From positions 47,192,630-47,256,629 of the forward strand of contig OY292274.1 in assembly GCA_958496175.1 (NCBI GenBank): a stretch of 64,000 nt of DNA, written 5' to 3'. Under the pieces are notes generated by a model, which worked only from the letters and a program-made list of their open reading frames with translations, had not been told where the DNA came from and searched no databases. Below, piece by piece: positions 1 through 12,152 of this stretch. Position 1 is the first letter of the stretch; every line of letters begins with the position of its first letter. This DNA comes from Sisyra terminalis. Lineage: Eukaryota; Arthropoda; Insecta; Neuroptera; Sisyridae. A program made the position numbers and the translations under genes.

Positions 1-440
1 ATTTAGATAAGGAATGAGCGCCGCACTTAATGCCTGAGTCCTAATATGGGGAAAAGCTGAGTTTTATTCGAAATGATAGTTTATGACTTAATTGAAACGG
101 AGTCGGATTTCAGATTCGAGTGGGCCTAATTCTTACTTACAACCCAATGTCAATGATAATTTGAAAGAGAAACTTTTTCAGGTTTTCAAAAATCTGTCAA
201 ATACGAGAAACAATTCATTGGCAAGGGAATTACTTAGCAACATTGTGACATATGAAGCATTAAAATTTGTTAAAATAACTCTAAACTATTTGATTTCACT
301 ACATAAAAACATACGAAATTAGCTAAATGTGTTGCACAAATAATTATTTTTCAAATTTTAACAAATAATGCCAGAATAATAATTAATGATTTTAAATTGA
401 AGATTTGTTTCATACTGTAGTGATCTTTGTTATTTGTCAT
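1..440. other. A+T-rich DNA, nothing recognised
   Basis: I see no gene, repeat partner in the window or structured element here. A 76-codon open frame starting near 92 resembles no known family and is within what chance gives in this composition. Confidence 0.4.
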
Positions 441-556
441 TTATCGTCGATTTATAACTACAAAGGTCTTTAGCAGTTCTAGAGTTAATAAAAATCCGGA
501 ATTGCGAAATACCAAAAGTCTGCTAGACACGAGGATCGAACCCAACACATACTATT
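441..556 (-). mobile_element. tRNA-derived SINE, truncated copy (S1)
   Basis: Read on the minus strand, this has the body of the SINE family best preserved at 57785-57939. The box B-like segment (GGGTTCGATCCTC read on the minus strand, 530-542) is intact. It is followed by the family body with the conserved gagttgctaaagacc-type block and TTATAAA. The box A head is missing: this copy runs directly into the tail of the next one (S2). Pol III-type internal boxes are known from tRNA-derived SINEs. Assignment rests on alignment by eye to six other copies in this window. Confidence 0.75.
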
Positions 557-752
557 TTTTTTTAAATTATTATTTACCGTAGCTTTGTAACTACTAAGGT
601 CTTTTAGCGACTCTAGGTTTGATTAAATCCGTTATTGAGAAATTTTGAAAATGTGCTCGATACGAAAATTGAATCCAACATCTACAGTTTTGGAGCAGCC
701 ACCTTGACTACGTTTGGAGCGGTCGCTTTGACTACTCGGTCGCCAGCATGCT
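557..752 (-). mobile_element. tRNA-derived SINE with duplicated head (S2)
   Basis: This is a second minus-strand copy, head-to-tail with S1. It ends with the GTAACTACTAAGGTCTTTTAGCGACTC-type family tail near 587 and has a decayed box B near 667-676. The head is duplicated: the segment tttggagc-rgyc-rc-ttgactac occurs twice (about 689-711 and 713-735) before the box A complement (CCACTCGG-like, mutated) near 731-742. Internal duplication of the promoter end is not seen in the other copies. It is probably not active. Confidence 0.75.
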
Positions 753-940
753 TATTAGAGTGATTTAAGTATTAATAAATTAAAAAAACTAAAGGGGTGG
801 CGTGGAACATCCGTCAAAAGCGATGCTCTTATTTAAACTTATATGAATTTTATTTGGATATTGGATATGTGTAATACATAAAAAAAACGGGTGAACAGAT
901 ACTTTATTCGAAAAATACTCATACGATATTTACCCACAGA

Positions 941-1456
941 AAGCTGCTCACTAGCATTATTGCTCACACGAAAGTTGCCCATATAGAGATTTACTCACAT
1001 AGAAAGTTCCTAACGCACAATGATATATTATCACATGAAAATTTACCTACAGAACAAAAAATATTTAATATAATATTTAATTATTTATTATTTTATTATC
1101 GTTTTTGTTAGTATAACGATATTAAAATTGAACTAACAAAAAATAGCAAATTGAATTCAAGTCAAAGTAGGAACTGAACCAATGACGTGACTTAAAAGGA
1201 CATGAACCCTTAATTTTGTTTTTATTTTTTTTTAAATTTATAACTTTTTCAAAAAAAATTTTTTTTTTCAAATTGGCTAATAGTGCATTACATCAATAAT
1301 AATAAATAACAATTGGTTAAGTGATAAATGAAATTTTTTTTTTTTCCTGAGAGTTAATTTCCATCTGAAGATATATCATTGTACGTAAATTTCTCTGTGA
1401 GTAAATCTCTGTGTGGGCAACTTTCGTGTGAGAAATTCTTTAGTGGACAACTATCA
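941..1456. mobile_element. Foldback / MITE-like element with about 90-bp inverted arms
   Basis: The arm at 941-1032 is the reverse complement, with scattered mismatches, of 1368-1456. The best core is CTCACACGAAAGTTGCCCA followed by AGAGATTTACTCACA. Inside each arm a degenerate unit of roughly 25 bp recurs (tcaca-gaaag-ttgccca / ttactcaca-gaaa), so the arms also look tandemly built. The centre (1033-1367) is A/T-rich and has no coding potential. No convincing target-site duplication was found, so the superfamily is unassigned. Confidence 0.65.
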
Positions 1457-2952
1457 TAGAACCAAGAGAACGAAGTAGACATTTTTTTTTCAATAAATTT
1501 ATAAAGACATTACAACTTTATGCAAATCAATTGTGAAAAATGAAAATAAATTTATGTTTTATATTCAATCATCGATATTGTTGGTTTGTGGCCACTGAAA
1601 TACAATGCACGTTGCACATGCATGTGTCTCTATTTTATCAATGAGCCATGAGGAAACAGCATCATTGGTGGTACGATAGGAAGCTGTATCATAGATTCTG
1701 ACGCACTTTTAACAATTATTAAATTGAATTTTTCCAAAAAGGAAATTTTTGAAGGACTAAGACTTGCCTGGAAAATTGATATTTAAGTCACCAGATAATA
1801 TTAGTCCAAGTCCAAGTAGACTTGATCCTCCTATTGAATATGGTAGAAGTGTGCTATGAACAAATTAATATACATATGTAGCGGACTAGTTCCAAACTGG
1901 TCTGGAAGTGCAAGGAAATCCTTATAAATCTGGTCACCAAAAAAGACCAACTTGGGGTGGGTTGCTTAGCCTCGATACGCATTAAAGATATACTATTTCT
2001 TCACGATATGATGATAATCTCGATCTTAAACGTTATTATGCCCTATACTTTTTCTGGGTCAACCTTCTCTTTGCACTGTAAAAAGTATGTGGTTTTCCAT
2101 TCCAGAAAAATAACTGGTCAAATTGAAAACTTTTTTTATTTTCTTGTACTGTAAGTATGAGGTGGTGTTGTTTTTTGAAAGAAAAATATTGACTTTTAGT
2201 TCTAAAAAAATCAATGAAGATAAAACTTTGATTTCGCACAAATAACGAAGGTCTTACTAAAAAAAAATAAGTCATATAAAACACGATTGCAATGATTTTG
2301 TCAGAAAATGAACTATGACGCAAAAAATTAAAAAATAAATAAAAAAGAACAGGTCCAAACATAAGACTACAAGGAAAGTAACAAGAAAAGAGGTGACCCA
2401 GTTATTGTGGTTCGCAAAAGAACGGGATTGACTAAGGAATCCCGTCCACGAATATTAAAACGTGAAGAATCAAAAACTTTCACTTTTTGCTTGAAAGTTA
2501 AGATATTATTACTTTGATTTTTTCGTTTAGACAAACATAACTCATAAAATAATCTTTTAATTTTACGGTGAAATCATAACTTTTGTAATTCCCCTGCTTA
2601 TGGCTAAGCATATTAGATTTACTATTCAATTATAAAACGTGAAAATCTTAAATGAAAATAGCATTTTCATAACCCTAATGAAACATTTATTAATTTGTCA
2701 TTTCAATATCTAATTAATTTGAAGATTTTCAAAAATCAATGAAGAATTTCCTTCTGATTAAGTACGAAAAAACGTACTTAATACAAAACGTTATTCCATG
2801 TGGTCTTCTTTTTTAAATTTCAAGTGAAAACAAAATGATTTCGCTGGAAAATAAAGATTGTTTCAAAGAGTTTGTTGAGCTTTAGCTGAGATTTAAAATT
2901 TCATTTTTTTCCCTTCAATTCGATAATGTTTAAATGGAAGGAATAAGTTATT
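1457..2952. other. A+T-rich DNA with small hairpins
   Basis: No gene is supported. A 7-bp stem (ACGGGAT/ATCCCGT) lies at 2422-2445. The 108-codon minus-strand frame at 2036-2362 is low in complexity, rich in Phe and Lys, and matches nothing I recognise. Confidence 0.4.
2757..2782. repeat. Perfect 10-bp stem, A6 loop hairpin
   Basis: ATTAAGTACG and CGTACTTAAT flank six A residues, giving a perfect inverted repeat. It could be chance or a small transposon footprint. No function can be inferred. Confidence 0.7.
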
Positions 2953-3213
2953 ATGAAGATGTTTGGTGGCGGATCATCGGCTGGCGGAAGAATTGCCTTC
3001 ACACATGAATTGTTCACATCAAACAAACCCTCCCGTGCTGCCTCTCCTTCTTACTTTACGGTACTCGTTTTTCTTGTTGCTCTTCGACTTCCCAAAACGT
3101 TGATGGATGATCCTGCAGGCTTAGTTCGTTCGTTGAAAGCCTTTCACACATCGTCGTCCCCTTTGCCAACTTGTCACATCGTTTTAAATAAAAAGCCTCC
3201 AGACCTTTTTTGA
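2953..3213 (+). other. G+C-richer open frame of 86 codons, unassigned
   Basis: A frame opens at ATG 2953 (a second Met follows at codon 3) and closes at 3211-3213. Its base composition is more balanced than its surroundings, with a Gly/Ser-rich start (MKMFGGGSSAGG) and Ser/Pro-rich later parts. No domain or signal peptide is evident and I recognise no homologue. It could be a conserved non-coding block, a fragment of a gene or a chance frame. An AATAAA lies inside the frame near 3187, which argues against its being an internal exon. Confidence 0.15.
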
Positions 3214-6200
3214 TACGTTTTTCTACATCCCGGCTTTTATATTATATTAAATTATTTAATTATATCACGCACAAAAGCTGGAAAAATTCAATCTTGCTGC
3301 TCGAAATTAATCCGAATCTCGCCGATTAATCGGCCATTTCGTTGAAAACGAGGTAATTTCATCAAATTTGATAAGTCTTTTTCGAGCAAATCAAACATTT
3401 AAGCAAAAGAAAAATCATATAAATTGCTTAGCATGATCAAACGTTTTCCATTAATGATGAATTAAACGGGCCGTTCAAAACAAGCTTTATACGACTGAAC
3501 TTTAAAAGGAAAAGTTCACGCTAAATTAAATACAAAATACTAAGCATCTATAGAAATTTGGAAAAACAGATTAATGCAATTTTATTAACAACAAAGAATT
3601 TCGCATCTTTAATATGCAAAAGGATCATTAAAATATATGAAATAATTTTCCCTTTGTATAAATATTCATGCAAGCAAGTTTGTTTTCTCTTGACTTCTCG
3701 TACATAATAAAGTCTTGTTTATTTATTCATTAAATATTGGAATTTGTAATTCAGTTATGAATTTTCTTATTGGATTTAAAAAAAAAACAACGAAGCTTTA
3801 AGTAAAAACTAAAGAAAATTATTAGTGAAAAACTTATTTTTTTTTGCAACAATTATGAAGGCAAAAACTATTAGAAAAAATTGCTGGTGAAAAAAATTAA
3901 CATTTTTAAAGAATTACGCTTCAAAAACTAAGGATAACAAATTATTAAAGAACAAAAAAAAATTATGTGTTTTTGAATTTATCTATTCAATTTTATGTAT
4001 AATAAGTCTATACATTTTTAGATAACACAATAATTATGATGATTTATCTATACAATAATGTTCATATATCCATTTCTATAAAAAGCTTTTAACAATTTTC
4101 TGTTGAAAAGCCTTTTTCAGATAAAGAATATTTACTAAAGTGGTTGTTTTCATCCATCACGTTTCGTTGATATATTTAAACTTTTTCGGGAATAAAGCGT
4201 AATAAACATAATATAAAGTAACATTCAAAAATAACGTTTAGTAATATTTTTTATGAGTTTGACTTTTTTAGTATATATGCTCAAACTTAGCTTAAAAGTT
4301 AGAAGTAAATATTGTCAAATATTTGTTTTATCTGTTATATATATTGAACCATTGTTATTAAGGAGTAAATTATCTGATAAAGTTGAAATACATTAACGAA
4401 AGACCATAGTTTTTTTTTTAAATTTACAATTCAGTTAAAGTTTGAACGAACTATTGTTTTTATTAATCTTATAAAATTATAAACACTATATTTTTGCACT
4501 TCGGATTTAGGTGCGATGAGTATAATTGATGGATGCATTCATTGTTTTGTAATTTCGATAAAGTTTGAATTTAGCTCCGTAGGTTATTTAATATTTCCCG
4601 ATAAAAGTGAAAATCTAAAGGCCTAAATATTTTAAATTTGGCCATTGTTGCATTATTTTTGATATTTTTCGATGCACAAGTCCGCGCAAATTAATAAAGG
4701 TACATATGTGTCTTCATTTCTCTTTACTATTTACTATGCCAGTATAGATTTGGATTATAGTTTGTAGTATTACTCCAAATATTAGGATGAAAATAACGTT
4801 AAGAATTTATTTTTATTTTCAGTAAGTTATAGGTATTGTTTTGTTAATATGTAAATTATTGTAGTTTTAAATTTTGATAGATCTTCAGTTAGTCACATCT
4901 TAACGTTTGAAGAAATATTTCAAACTTATAATCCAGGTTAAAGTAACATACTTTATAATAAAGTGAAATATTTAAACTATGTGCGGAAAGTCATGTCGTT
5001 TTTGAACCTTTTGGTATTCAAATGCCATTTACCGGCATATAAATTAATTCAAATCGTATTAAAGAAAATTTATGATTTGATTAACTGGTTAAGCCGTAAC
5101 AAATTAAAAAATATTTCTTAGTCAGAAATTTATATCCAAATAGTTAAACAAATACTTATCTAATTCACACTTGATATTGTATGTTTTTCAAGTTTCACAG
5201 GGTAGTAATGTAAAGTTGCTACCAAAACATTTTTTTAATATTTATTTAAGTGACTTTATATTGATAAAGGGCAAATGTTTTTTTAAGTATAAGCTCGATA
5301 ACACTGATAATATAATAAATATAATAACATATAATATAATATAATAAAAAAAAATAATAAAATAAGAAAATGTAATAAAAAAAAAATAACAACAATGATA
5401 AAAACTACAAACAAGGGAGGAAGATGTAAAGAGAAGAAGTGATACGAAATTCATGCCAAACAATTTCAAAAATTGTCAACAGAGAAAACTTTGTTCTGTA
5501 ATCAGATGCAAGACTCCTCTGCATAAGAAAACAGGCATTGGAAAAAATAATAAATTAAGGATGGTTTATAATGTCTTACCCACTATAATCGTTTAAAGTT
5601 ATTCAGTGGGATTTCATTTTATTTTAATCACTACAAAATTTTTAAGGAGTAAGAAAATTGGAAACTTAAATGACGTTAAAAATGTAATTTTCAGATGTAT
5701 CGCTGAGTAATCTATTAATTTTATAAATTTAGTATTAAAAGTTAGTTCACTAGACGTCAACAATCAATAATTAAAAATTCAAATAAATTAAAATTTTAAA
5801 GTTTTTAACCTTTTTGAGGAATATAAAAAACCCTTCGATGCTAGATTCAAATTTTATCAGAATTATAACTCAATGATATATTAACCGAGAAGCTAGTAAT
5901 AATTGAAGTTTGATAACTTTGATAATAATGATTCGAGTAATCTGGGCCAGCTGAATTTCTTTTAAAAGGGTGCCTAAATTATTTATATTGGTTTTTATGA
6001 GGTTTTAAATGTATTGAAATAAATGCTTTAAGTATATCATACTTTAAATAGGATTTAGTATTTCTATTGTATTGTTTTAAAGATAAATGTTGACCTATTT
6101 TTTTTTTGAAAGCTAAGAAAAAAACAGAGGACTTTATTCGGAAACTAAAAAATATTTATTTTTTGCTTATGTTTTAAAAAACTTTAGCAAATCAAAGCGA

Positions 6201-7400
6201 ACCGTTAAGATCACAAAAAAAGTCAAAATGCTGTCATCTGGCCATAAATTGCTCGTCTTTCTTCAGTATACTCAAAACGAAATAGCGTAAAAATGGTCGT
6301 AATAAATGATCTCAAAAGACAACATTAACAGATGTGAGTGTGTTGTTTAAACTCGTCTCGAGCTTTTATTCTTAAAACAAATTAAACTGTCATCGTATGT
6401 CATAATTTTAAACGCAAACTTTTCGCATCTTACAAAATAATATTCGTACAATTGCGCGACTACACGTCACGACAGATATTAATATTTAAAATTGTTGAAA
6501 ATCGCTAGCGACTTTCGAGACAATAAAAATCACAAGTTATTCTCATTGTTTTCAAGTTGAGTAGTTTCTAGTTTTGAGCTTTTTTTTTTGCTTAAAGTTT
6601 AGTTCACTAAGTCAACGTCAAACGCTCCGACTCCCGTGACAATTTAAACCGAAACGATTTGTTATTTTTTTACGGTGAAAAAATGCTTTTAGTTCAAAGA
6701 TGCTTTATTTTATTTGGAAAAAAACCGAATTTCTGGGTAGATATATTAATTATTTTTCACGGGGGAGTCAAAAAATATGTTGATCGTTGTTAAGTGTGAA
6801 CAAAAAGTCAATATGTTCATACAAATTTGGATTCGCGTGTCAGAAGATGAAAGTGTAAGCCATCAGTTGCACCACACGTGTTCATAAATCAGTCATCACC
6901 TAGAGCTCATCCTATTATCATTATTTTCATAAAATGTATTTGAAAAATATTCTCTCAAGTACTCGGCATGAGGAGTTTTGAATCTGTTATTCATTATGTT
7001 GCCGCGCGGTTCGGATGATAAATGTTGCAATTTTCAAAACAAACTCGCTCATAAATTTCGTTTTCAATAACGAGACGAGACTGTGTTCGATATATTTAGA
7101 TTTATTGAGCAAAAATATAGATGTAACGCGGCTTTTCACTAAATGGAAGCATAGAAGGGGGAGACATGTCTAAGCTAAATGATCCACGCTTTTAAATTTA
7201 ATGGATATTTTCAACGCCTTTTTTCAAATTTCTGCCAAAGTCAACTCAAAAATAGAATAAATAACATAAATATAAGAAATAAATGTTCCATTGACTTTTT
7301 TTTCTTCCTAATTTAAAATTCCATAGTAAACGTTAAGAGTTTGTATACGTTGTAATGACGTGACATGTAAACACGCAGAGAGTACAATACAAGTTGACTT
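3214..7400. other. Unique A+T-rich DNA; more balanced block at about 6180-7100
   Basis: No gene is supported. The part from about 6180 to 7100 has more CpG-containing, mixed-composition sequence (for example around 6410-6480 and 6990-7010) than the flanks. This resembles the conserved non-coding blocks of insect introns, but conservation cannot be judged from one sequence. The rest is low in G+C, with many A or T runs. Confidence 0.35.
5308..5404. repeat. Low-complexity A/T tract
   Basis: About 100 bases consist almost only of ATA, AATA and poly-A runs (aataatataataaatataa type). It is simple sequence with no fixed repeat unit. Confidence 0.8.
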
Positions 7401-7564
7401 GTTAATTCATCAGTATCAGACAAGGTATGAACATCAAGCTCATAATTATTCGTCAGTTAATGTTAGAATTATACAGCTAATACATCGTTTAAGAATAATT
7501 TAATGAAATTAAGTTACTTGAATTAAAAGGATCTAATTGAAAATCTTTGCTCAACCCATAAAGA

Positions 7565-7592
7565 ATGGATAAAAGAGCGCAAGCTCAGGTAA
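7565..7592 (+). other. Possible short first coding exon ending at a canonical splice donor
   Basis: ATG at 7565 opens MDKRAQAQ and runs straight into CAG|GTAAGT (intron side starts at 7589), a near-perfect metazoan 5' splice site, with a further GTACCTACC downstream. A TCAGT, the arthropod initiator-like pentamer, lies upstream at 7410-7414, without a clear TATA box or DPE. The sequence before the GT is not pyrimidine-rich, so this looks like a donor, not a recursive site. Eight codons cannot be identified, and the site could be chance. Confidence 0.2.
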
Positions 7593-10130
7593 GTACCTAC
7601 CGTAAGGAGCAAAGGTTGGGTAAGATCAAGTAATAATTTCTATGGTGAAAGCTATAAAGATTCTACCTTTTTAAGCTACTTCCAACCATTCTGTTATGTG
7701 CAAAAGTGTTGTAAAGTCTGCTCAAAAAGTAATGCAACTGCGGATTGTTAAGTTTTTCCACTGGTAGTAGTAACGTATTTAAGTAATAAGAGGTTTTAGC
7801 TGTGAGTTTGAAAAATGTCCCTCATTTTGAACTCTGATTTCATTCAATATTAAGAACAAGCCACATAAAAGCTTGTGATACTACGAGTATAATTAGCAAT
7901 ATGTGATTCACTTTGGTAAGTATAATTATTAACTATCAAAGACTTGGTCATCAAACTTAAAAAAGTTTAGACTGAAAAATTTAGTATATGTCTGTAATTT
8001 GAATACAGAAATCTTGTAAAAGTACAGGATGTTTCTGGAATATCTGAAAGAAAACTGTATTACGAACATTCCTTAATGAATTAAATTGAATGGTCTGGTT
8101 AGCAATTTATATTTTTTAGATTGTAGATACCGATTAAGTGTTTGAATATTACCAAAGACACAGCGATGAATACTACCAATGGATCTACTGGATCTTTCTA
8201 CCAATAATCTAATATCTACATATTTTCCACTATTTTTAAATATTTTACAAACTGGCATTTCCTTTGAAAACCAAAGACTGTCTTTAGGTTACTTTTCAAA
8301 AGGCTAAAAAGTCAAAACTTCCGTATCCCATACTCCGTTCTAAAAATAGAAGTGTAAGGGTCGTTTAATCGCTACAATAAGACAAGATTTAACGTATGTA
8401 ATACAAAAAATAATCGATACTTGGAGTTTCTGAAACCAATAAAAAATTTAAATGTAGCTTAAAATGCTATCCAAAAAAGCGACAGTCTAAAACTGTCTTG
8501 CTTATTATTAAAATACGACGGAAAGGTGTTTCAAAACGAATAAAATATTTGGAATAAAATAAGTCCACTAGTGGACGAGTGGTCACATTGGTTTAACATT
8601 TTTTAGTTTACGGTTTCATACTAGCCCTAAAATCACTAAGAATAATGATTGTTTTAAAGTTACAGTAAATAACTACTAAAAAACAAGATTACAGATTTTG
8701 AGAAGGCCTCCGAAAATTATAAGTGTTACTTGTTATCTATATTTGTGCCTCAAAATGCATCTATCTTTGTCATATGGTATTTTCTATTTATTGTCATATT
8801 GGACTAATATCTTCGGTTACTGGGTTATTTTATCTTTTTTTTTTATCAATTGAGTGCAACTTTTCATTCTATTGATCTTGGATTTTATGTTTTCCGTTTT
8901 ATTACTGATAGGATCGATAACTTTAACTTCCAAAGTTAAGTCTACCAATGGATAAGTAGTTAATTAGGTTGCTTCAAAAAATATAGGTTCTTAGTTCTAA
9001 TCTGGTGACAAGTGAGTAGTTTTCTAATATTTCTCGGTTTACAGATTTTGATAAACGCTAGAGCTCTACAAATATAAATAAAGTAAGTAATAAAATATCG
9101 GTAAGTATTCATTGAAAAAATCTAAATTTGCTAACTACGTGAATGATTTAATAAATAAAGAGAATAAATTAATAAAGAGAAAATTGCTACGATAAAATAA
9201 GCAATGCAATAGAAAACAGGATTTAGGAGTTTCAAAATATGAAATTTGCTTTCGATTTTGGATTTTATGAAACATATGTACTAAAAATTAAAAAAATAGA
9301 GTTGTGCTTACGTTCTAGTGCTAGTAAGCTTACGTTCCAAATAGTAAGGCTAAACTTGAGGTCAGTTTATGATGTAACAATTTTTCGATTAAAGTTTTAT
9401 AGATGATTGAGAAAATGAGCTTATTTTTTTTTGTTAATCAATTTTTATTTAGTTGAAAGGCAAACTAAGTTTAAAATGGAAAACTTGCCCATTGGGCATA
9501 AAAATGTAAAATTATGATTTTAGTTTTAAAAAAACCAAAACTCCTTTGTATTTTTTAGCTTTTAAGCATTGGATAAGGATCAAGATTTTATATTATCAAA
9601 CTTTTTCTTTTGATGAATGCAAATTAGTAACTTAATTTGCTCGAAACTTTTTGGTGTGTCAAAGAGTTCATTTATTTTTTTCCCAAAAAAAAAATAAATA
9701 ACTTATATCAGTTTGAGTAGGAGTTACTGACCCAAAACATAAATAAAAAAGTTAAATCAAAAAGAAAAAAAAAGAAAGATAAATGGAAATTAAATAAAGA
9801 CAATTTTGAAACTTCATTCAAACTAATTAATCAAATTGAGCGTGACGAAGCCGTTTTGGCCACTTCTATCATCGTTTTCGAGTCTAATTATAAATTATGA
9901 TGACTTTTATGAAGAAATGAATAATAATTAAGCACTGACTTGTTGAAACGTTCAAAATCGATTCTCATAAGTACAAAGTTTTCAATGCAATCCAAGCCAA
10001 AGACGTGATGGCCAATTTGACTTTTAGCTGAGATAAATCTTTAATTAAATGTTTTCTTACTTTTTTGGAATTTAAATCATCTTGGTTTTATTTCATGATA
10101 ATTGTGCTTGAAGACCTCGATTACAAAATA
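7593..10130. other. A+T-rich DNA, no gene
   Basis: Apart from the degenerate SINE listed separately at 8563-8680, I see no feature. Short frames such as the 61-codon minus-strand one at 8073-8258 show no family features. Confidence 0.4.
8563..8680 (+). mobile_element. Highly degenerate SINE copy (S7)
   Basis: The order of landmarks matches the SINE family: CACTAGTGGACGAGTGGTCA corresponds to the head with box A (cactggtggccgagtggtc), followed later by gccctaaaatcactaa for the accctagagtcgctaa block and then taactactaa. Box B is gone. The head begins with a 14-bp palindrome, GTCCACTAGTGGAC (8563-8576). This is the most diverged copy in the window. Confidence 0.45.
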
Positions 10131-10139
10131 CGGCAACAC

Positions 10140-10176
10140 ACATACCTGAAAGAAAAGAAAAAAAGTTAATATCTCT
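10140..10176 (-). promoter_or_regulatory. Recursive-splice (ratchet-point)-like site, minus strand
   Basis: Read on the minus strand, a long pyrimidine run (CTTTTTTTCTTTTCTTTC) is followed by AG|GTATGT, joining an excellent 3' splice site directly to an excellent 5' splice site. AG occupies 10147-10146 and GT occupies 10145-10144. Such zero-length-exon sites are known in very long insect introns. A second example of the same orientation lies at 42403. Activity is an inference. Confidence 0.4.
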
Positions 10177-11680
10177 ACAAATTGTTTCTATTAACTCTGA
10201 GTTCTTTTTTTAACACTCAATTATTTCCAAAGCAAATGATAAGGCTTCTACGAAGATCTGTAATACATTAAAGCTCCCATAAATTTTATATCATCTTGCA
10301 CTTTCATCTCAGGAAACTTCCCGTCAAAGCTCTGAGGCTTTCAACCGGGCACAAGACGAAACAAAGCCAACCTCTATTTAAACCCGAAGATTACGGATGA
10401 AGACGATACTATTTAGAATTTTTCACGATTCGATTGAGTTGAAAATTGAAACAGCTTTCAGAAAAAGAGCTTTGGTTCGTATAAGCTTTTAATTAGCCGG
10501 GATGCGAGTCATGGACATGTTTATTACACCACCGAGACTATCGAAACAAAGGGTTCGACTCGCTGCTATTAACATAATGAGCACTACACTTTAACCAACG
10601 TTTGAACGTAACTTAACTTCGAACGAAAAACGTACAGTAAACCCGACAACATTGTATGTAACAACCAAGAAGAATCCACTCAATAAAGTAAAGAAAAACG
10701 AGCCTTTAAGTTCGATAGTCTTCGATAAAAGCTTCATCTTTTCCAACATAATTCAGCGACTTGGTGATGAGTTAAACTGTTTCAGCAGTTAATTAATACG
10801 TTTTCGAATAAGGTCTATTAAAAATTCAATGAGTTGAATAAAATTTCAGTGCGTCGTCTCGTTTTTCTTTAGTTCAAACTTCTTTCAAAGGAGGGAAGTC
10901 AACGACTCTCGAGGATTTTTGAGGAGGCTTATATTTTATAAAATGGAGCTTGTCGAGCTTGAAATCAAGTGTTCTTGTGTCATACTTGGCCGTGGCTGCA
11001 ATTTATGTGCACTAAATTTCGAGTTTGCTCCCTAAAGCTCGATGGAAAGCCTCATTTTTCACGGAAAATAAGTTGTGGTGGAGGTAGGAAAGGAAATGGC
11101 TAAGTTTTCTGAAAATTTCAAGATGGAAGTTTTGTTCAGGTGTTAGACGAAATTTATTTAATTTAATGACGTTGTTTTATTCGTCTAAGAACTGGAACGT
11201 AATTTTTGAATAGATTTAATTACAGCGATATAACTTTAAAAGATGTCTAATTATAAAACTACAAACAGCAATTAGAGATTAGTTGAAAAAGAATCGGAAT
11301 AAATATTTTGTTGCACATATATTTACCAACCTGTGTACACAGTAGGTATCTTCATCAAATTTCAATACCCAAGGTATTTTTTAACAAAAGTACCTACAAA
11401 CTGAACTCCTTACGATTAAATTTAATCTGATATAACTTTTTTATTTAAAAATTATTTTTTCCCTCAATATATTTAACTTAAGCATTTAGTAATTTACTAG
11501 ATTTTAGAAATCCCTAAAACGCTTTAAAAATTTTCACTGACTAAAAAAGAAGGTTCCTAATTTGGTACATATATTTTTCTTTTTTATATACCCCTCCATC
11601 CCAATTTTCATAGAATAATCCGATTTTGATAATTTTCCCTTTATTGATTAAAGTGTAAACTAAAATGTATCCCATTTAAA
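10177..11680. other. Mixed-composition unique DNA
   Basis: From about 10240 to 11100 the sequence is less A+T-biased and less repetitive than elsewhere, with no coding frame. It contains a homeodomain-type TAATTAGC near 10491. This is the kind of block that is often a conserved non-coding or enhancer segment, but nothing here proves that. Confidence 0.3.
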
Positions 11681-11784
11681 CTTTATTTTGTGATTGTTTG
11701 TATTCTTATCTATTTTATTATGCATTAATGATTCTTATTTCATGGATACTTTTAATATTTGATGTTTTTATTAAATTTTTATGC

Positions 11785-11814
11785 GACGTTTCGTCACTTT
11801 CGCAGCTTCTTCAG
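11785..11814 (-). ncRNA. Hammerhead ribozyme motif, dimer type (left arm of element 1)
   Basis: On the minus strand the order is CUGAAGA, a stem II with GAAA tetraloop (GCUGC GAAA GUGAC, one mismatch), then GAAACGUC. ACGU is self-complementary, so stem III can form only between two molecules, and C is the cleavage-site nucleotide. CUGANGA and GAAA are the invariant core strings of the family. The single stem II mismatch makes this arm weaker than its partner. Confidence 0.55.
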
Positions 11815-12050
11815 GTACTACCTGAAGGTTGTTTATTTTTATATAAAAAAAAAATTATTATGTAAATTTGTTAGTTATAATATTGTTTATTTAAATTTTT
11901 TAAATTTATTGAATTATTATGAAAAAAAATATTTTACATGGATTTAAAAAATTTGATGTTTATAATTGAGGTATTTTATTAAGTGTATTTTGTGTTTAAA
12001 TGTATTTATTGTATTAATTATGTAATATTATTACTGTCTGTTTGTAGTAC

Positions 12051-12080
12051 CTGAAGAAGCTGCGAAAGTGGCGAAACGTC
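12051..12080 (+). ncRNA. Hammerhead ribozyme motif, dimer type (right arm of element 1)
   Basis: CUGAAGA (12051-12057) is followed by stem II GCUGC-GAAA-GUGGC (5 pairs including two G.U) and GAAACGUC (12073-12080). Flanking GUAC and GUAU form a four-pair stem I. The palindromic ACGU gives a loopless stem III, which implies cleavage as a dimer. All core positions are present. Confidence 0.65.
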
Positions 12081-12152
12081 GTATAAAAATTTAATAAAAA
12101 CATAAAATATTAAAAGTATCCATAAAATAAGAATCATTAATTGATTTTGTGA

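Larger units (their letters stand above)
11685..12152. mobile_element. Inverted-repeat hammerhead mini-element 1 (Penelope-like, non-autonomous)
   Basis: The arms at 11724-11824 and 12045-12141 are near-perfect inverted repeats. Each carries a hammerhead core near its inner end, on opposite strands. The 9-bp direct repeat ATTTTGTGA occurs at 11685-11693 and 12144-12152. The left copy is separated from the arm by a 30-bp unpaired tail. This matches the inverted pLTR-like arms plus one-sided short extension described for Penelope-like elements. The centre (about 220 bp) is A/T-rich and has no reverse transcriptase sequence. Confidence 0.6.

Noticed and set aside
4805..4830. Pyrimidine tract followed by TTTTCAGTAAGT, resembling a recursive splice site
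   Set aside because: AG and GT overlap in one G (CAGTAAG), so the AG|GT needed for zero-length-exon splicing is not present.
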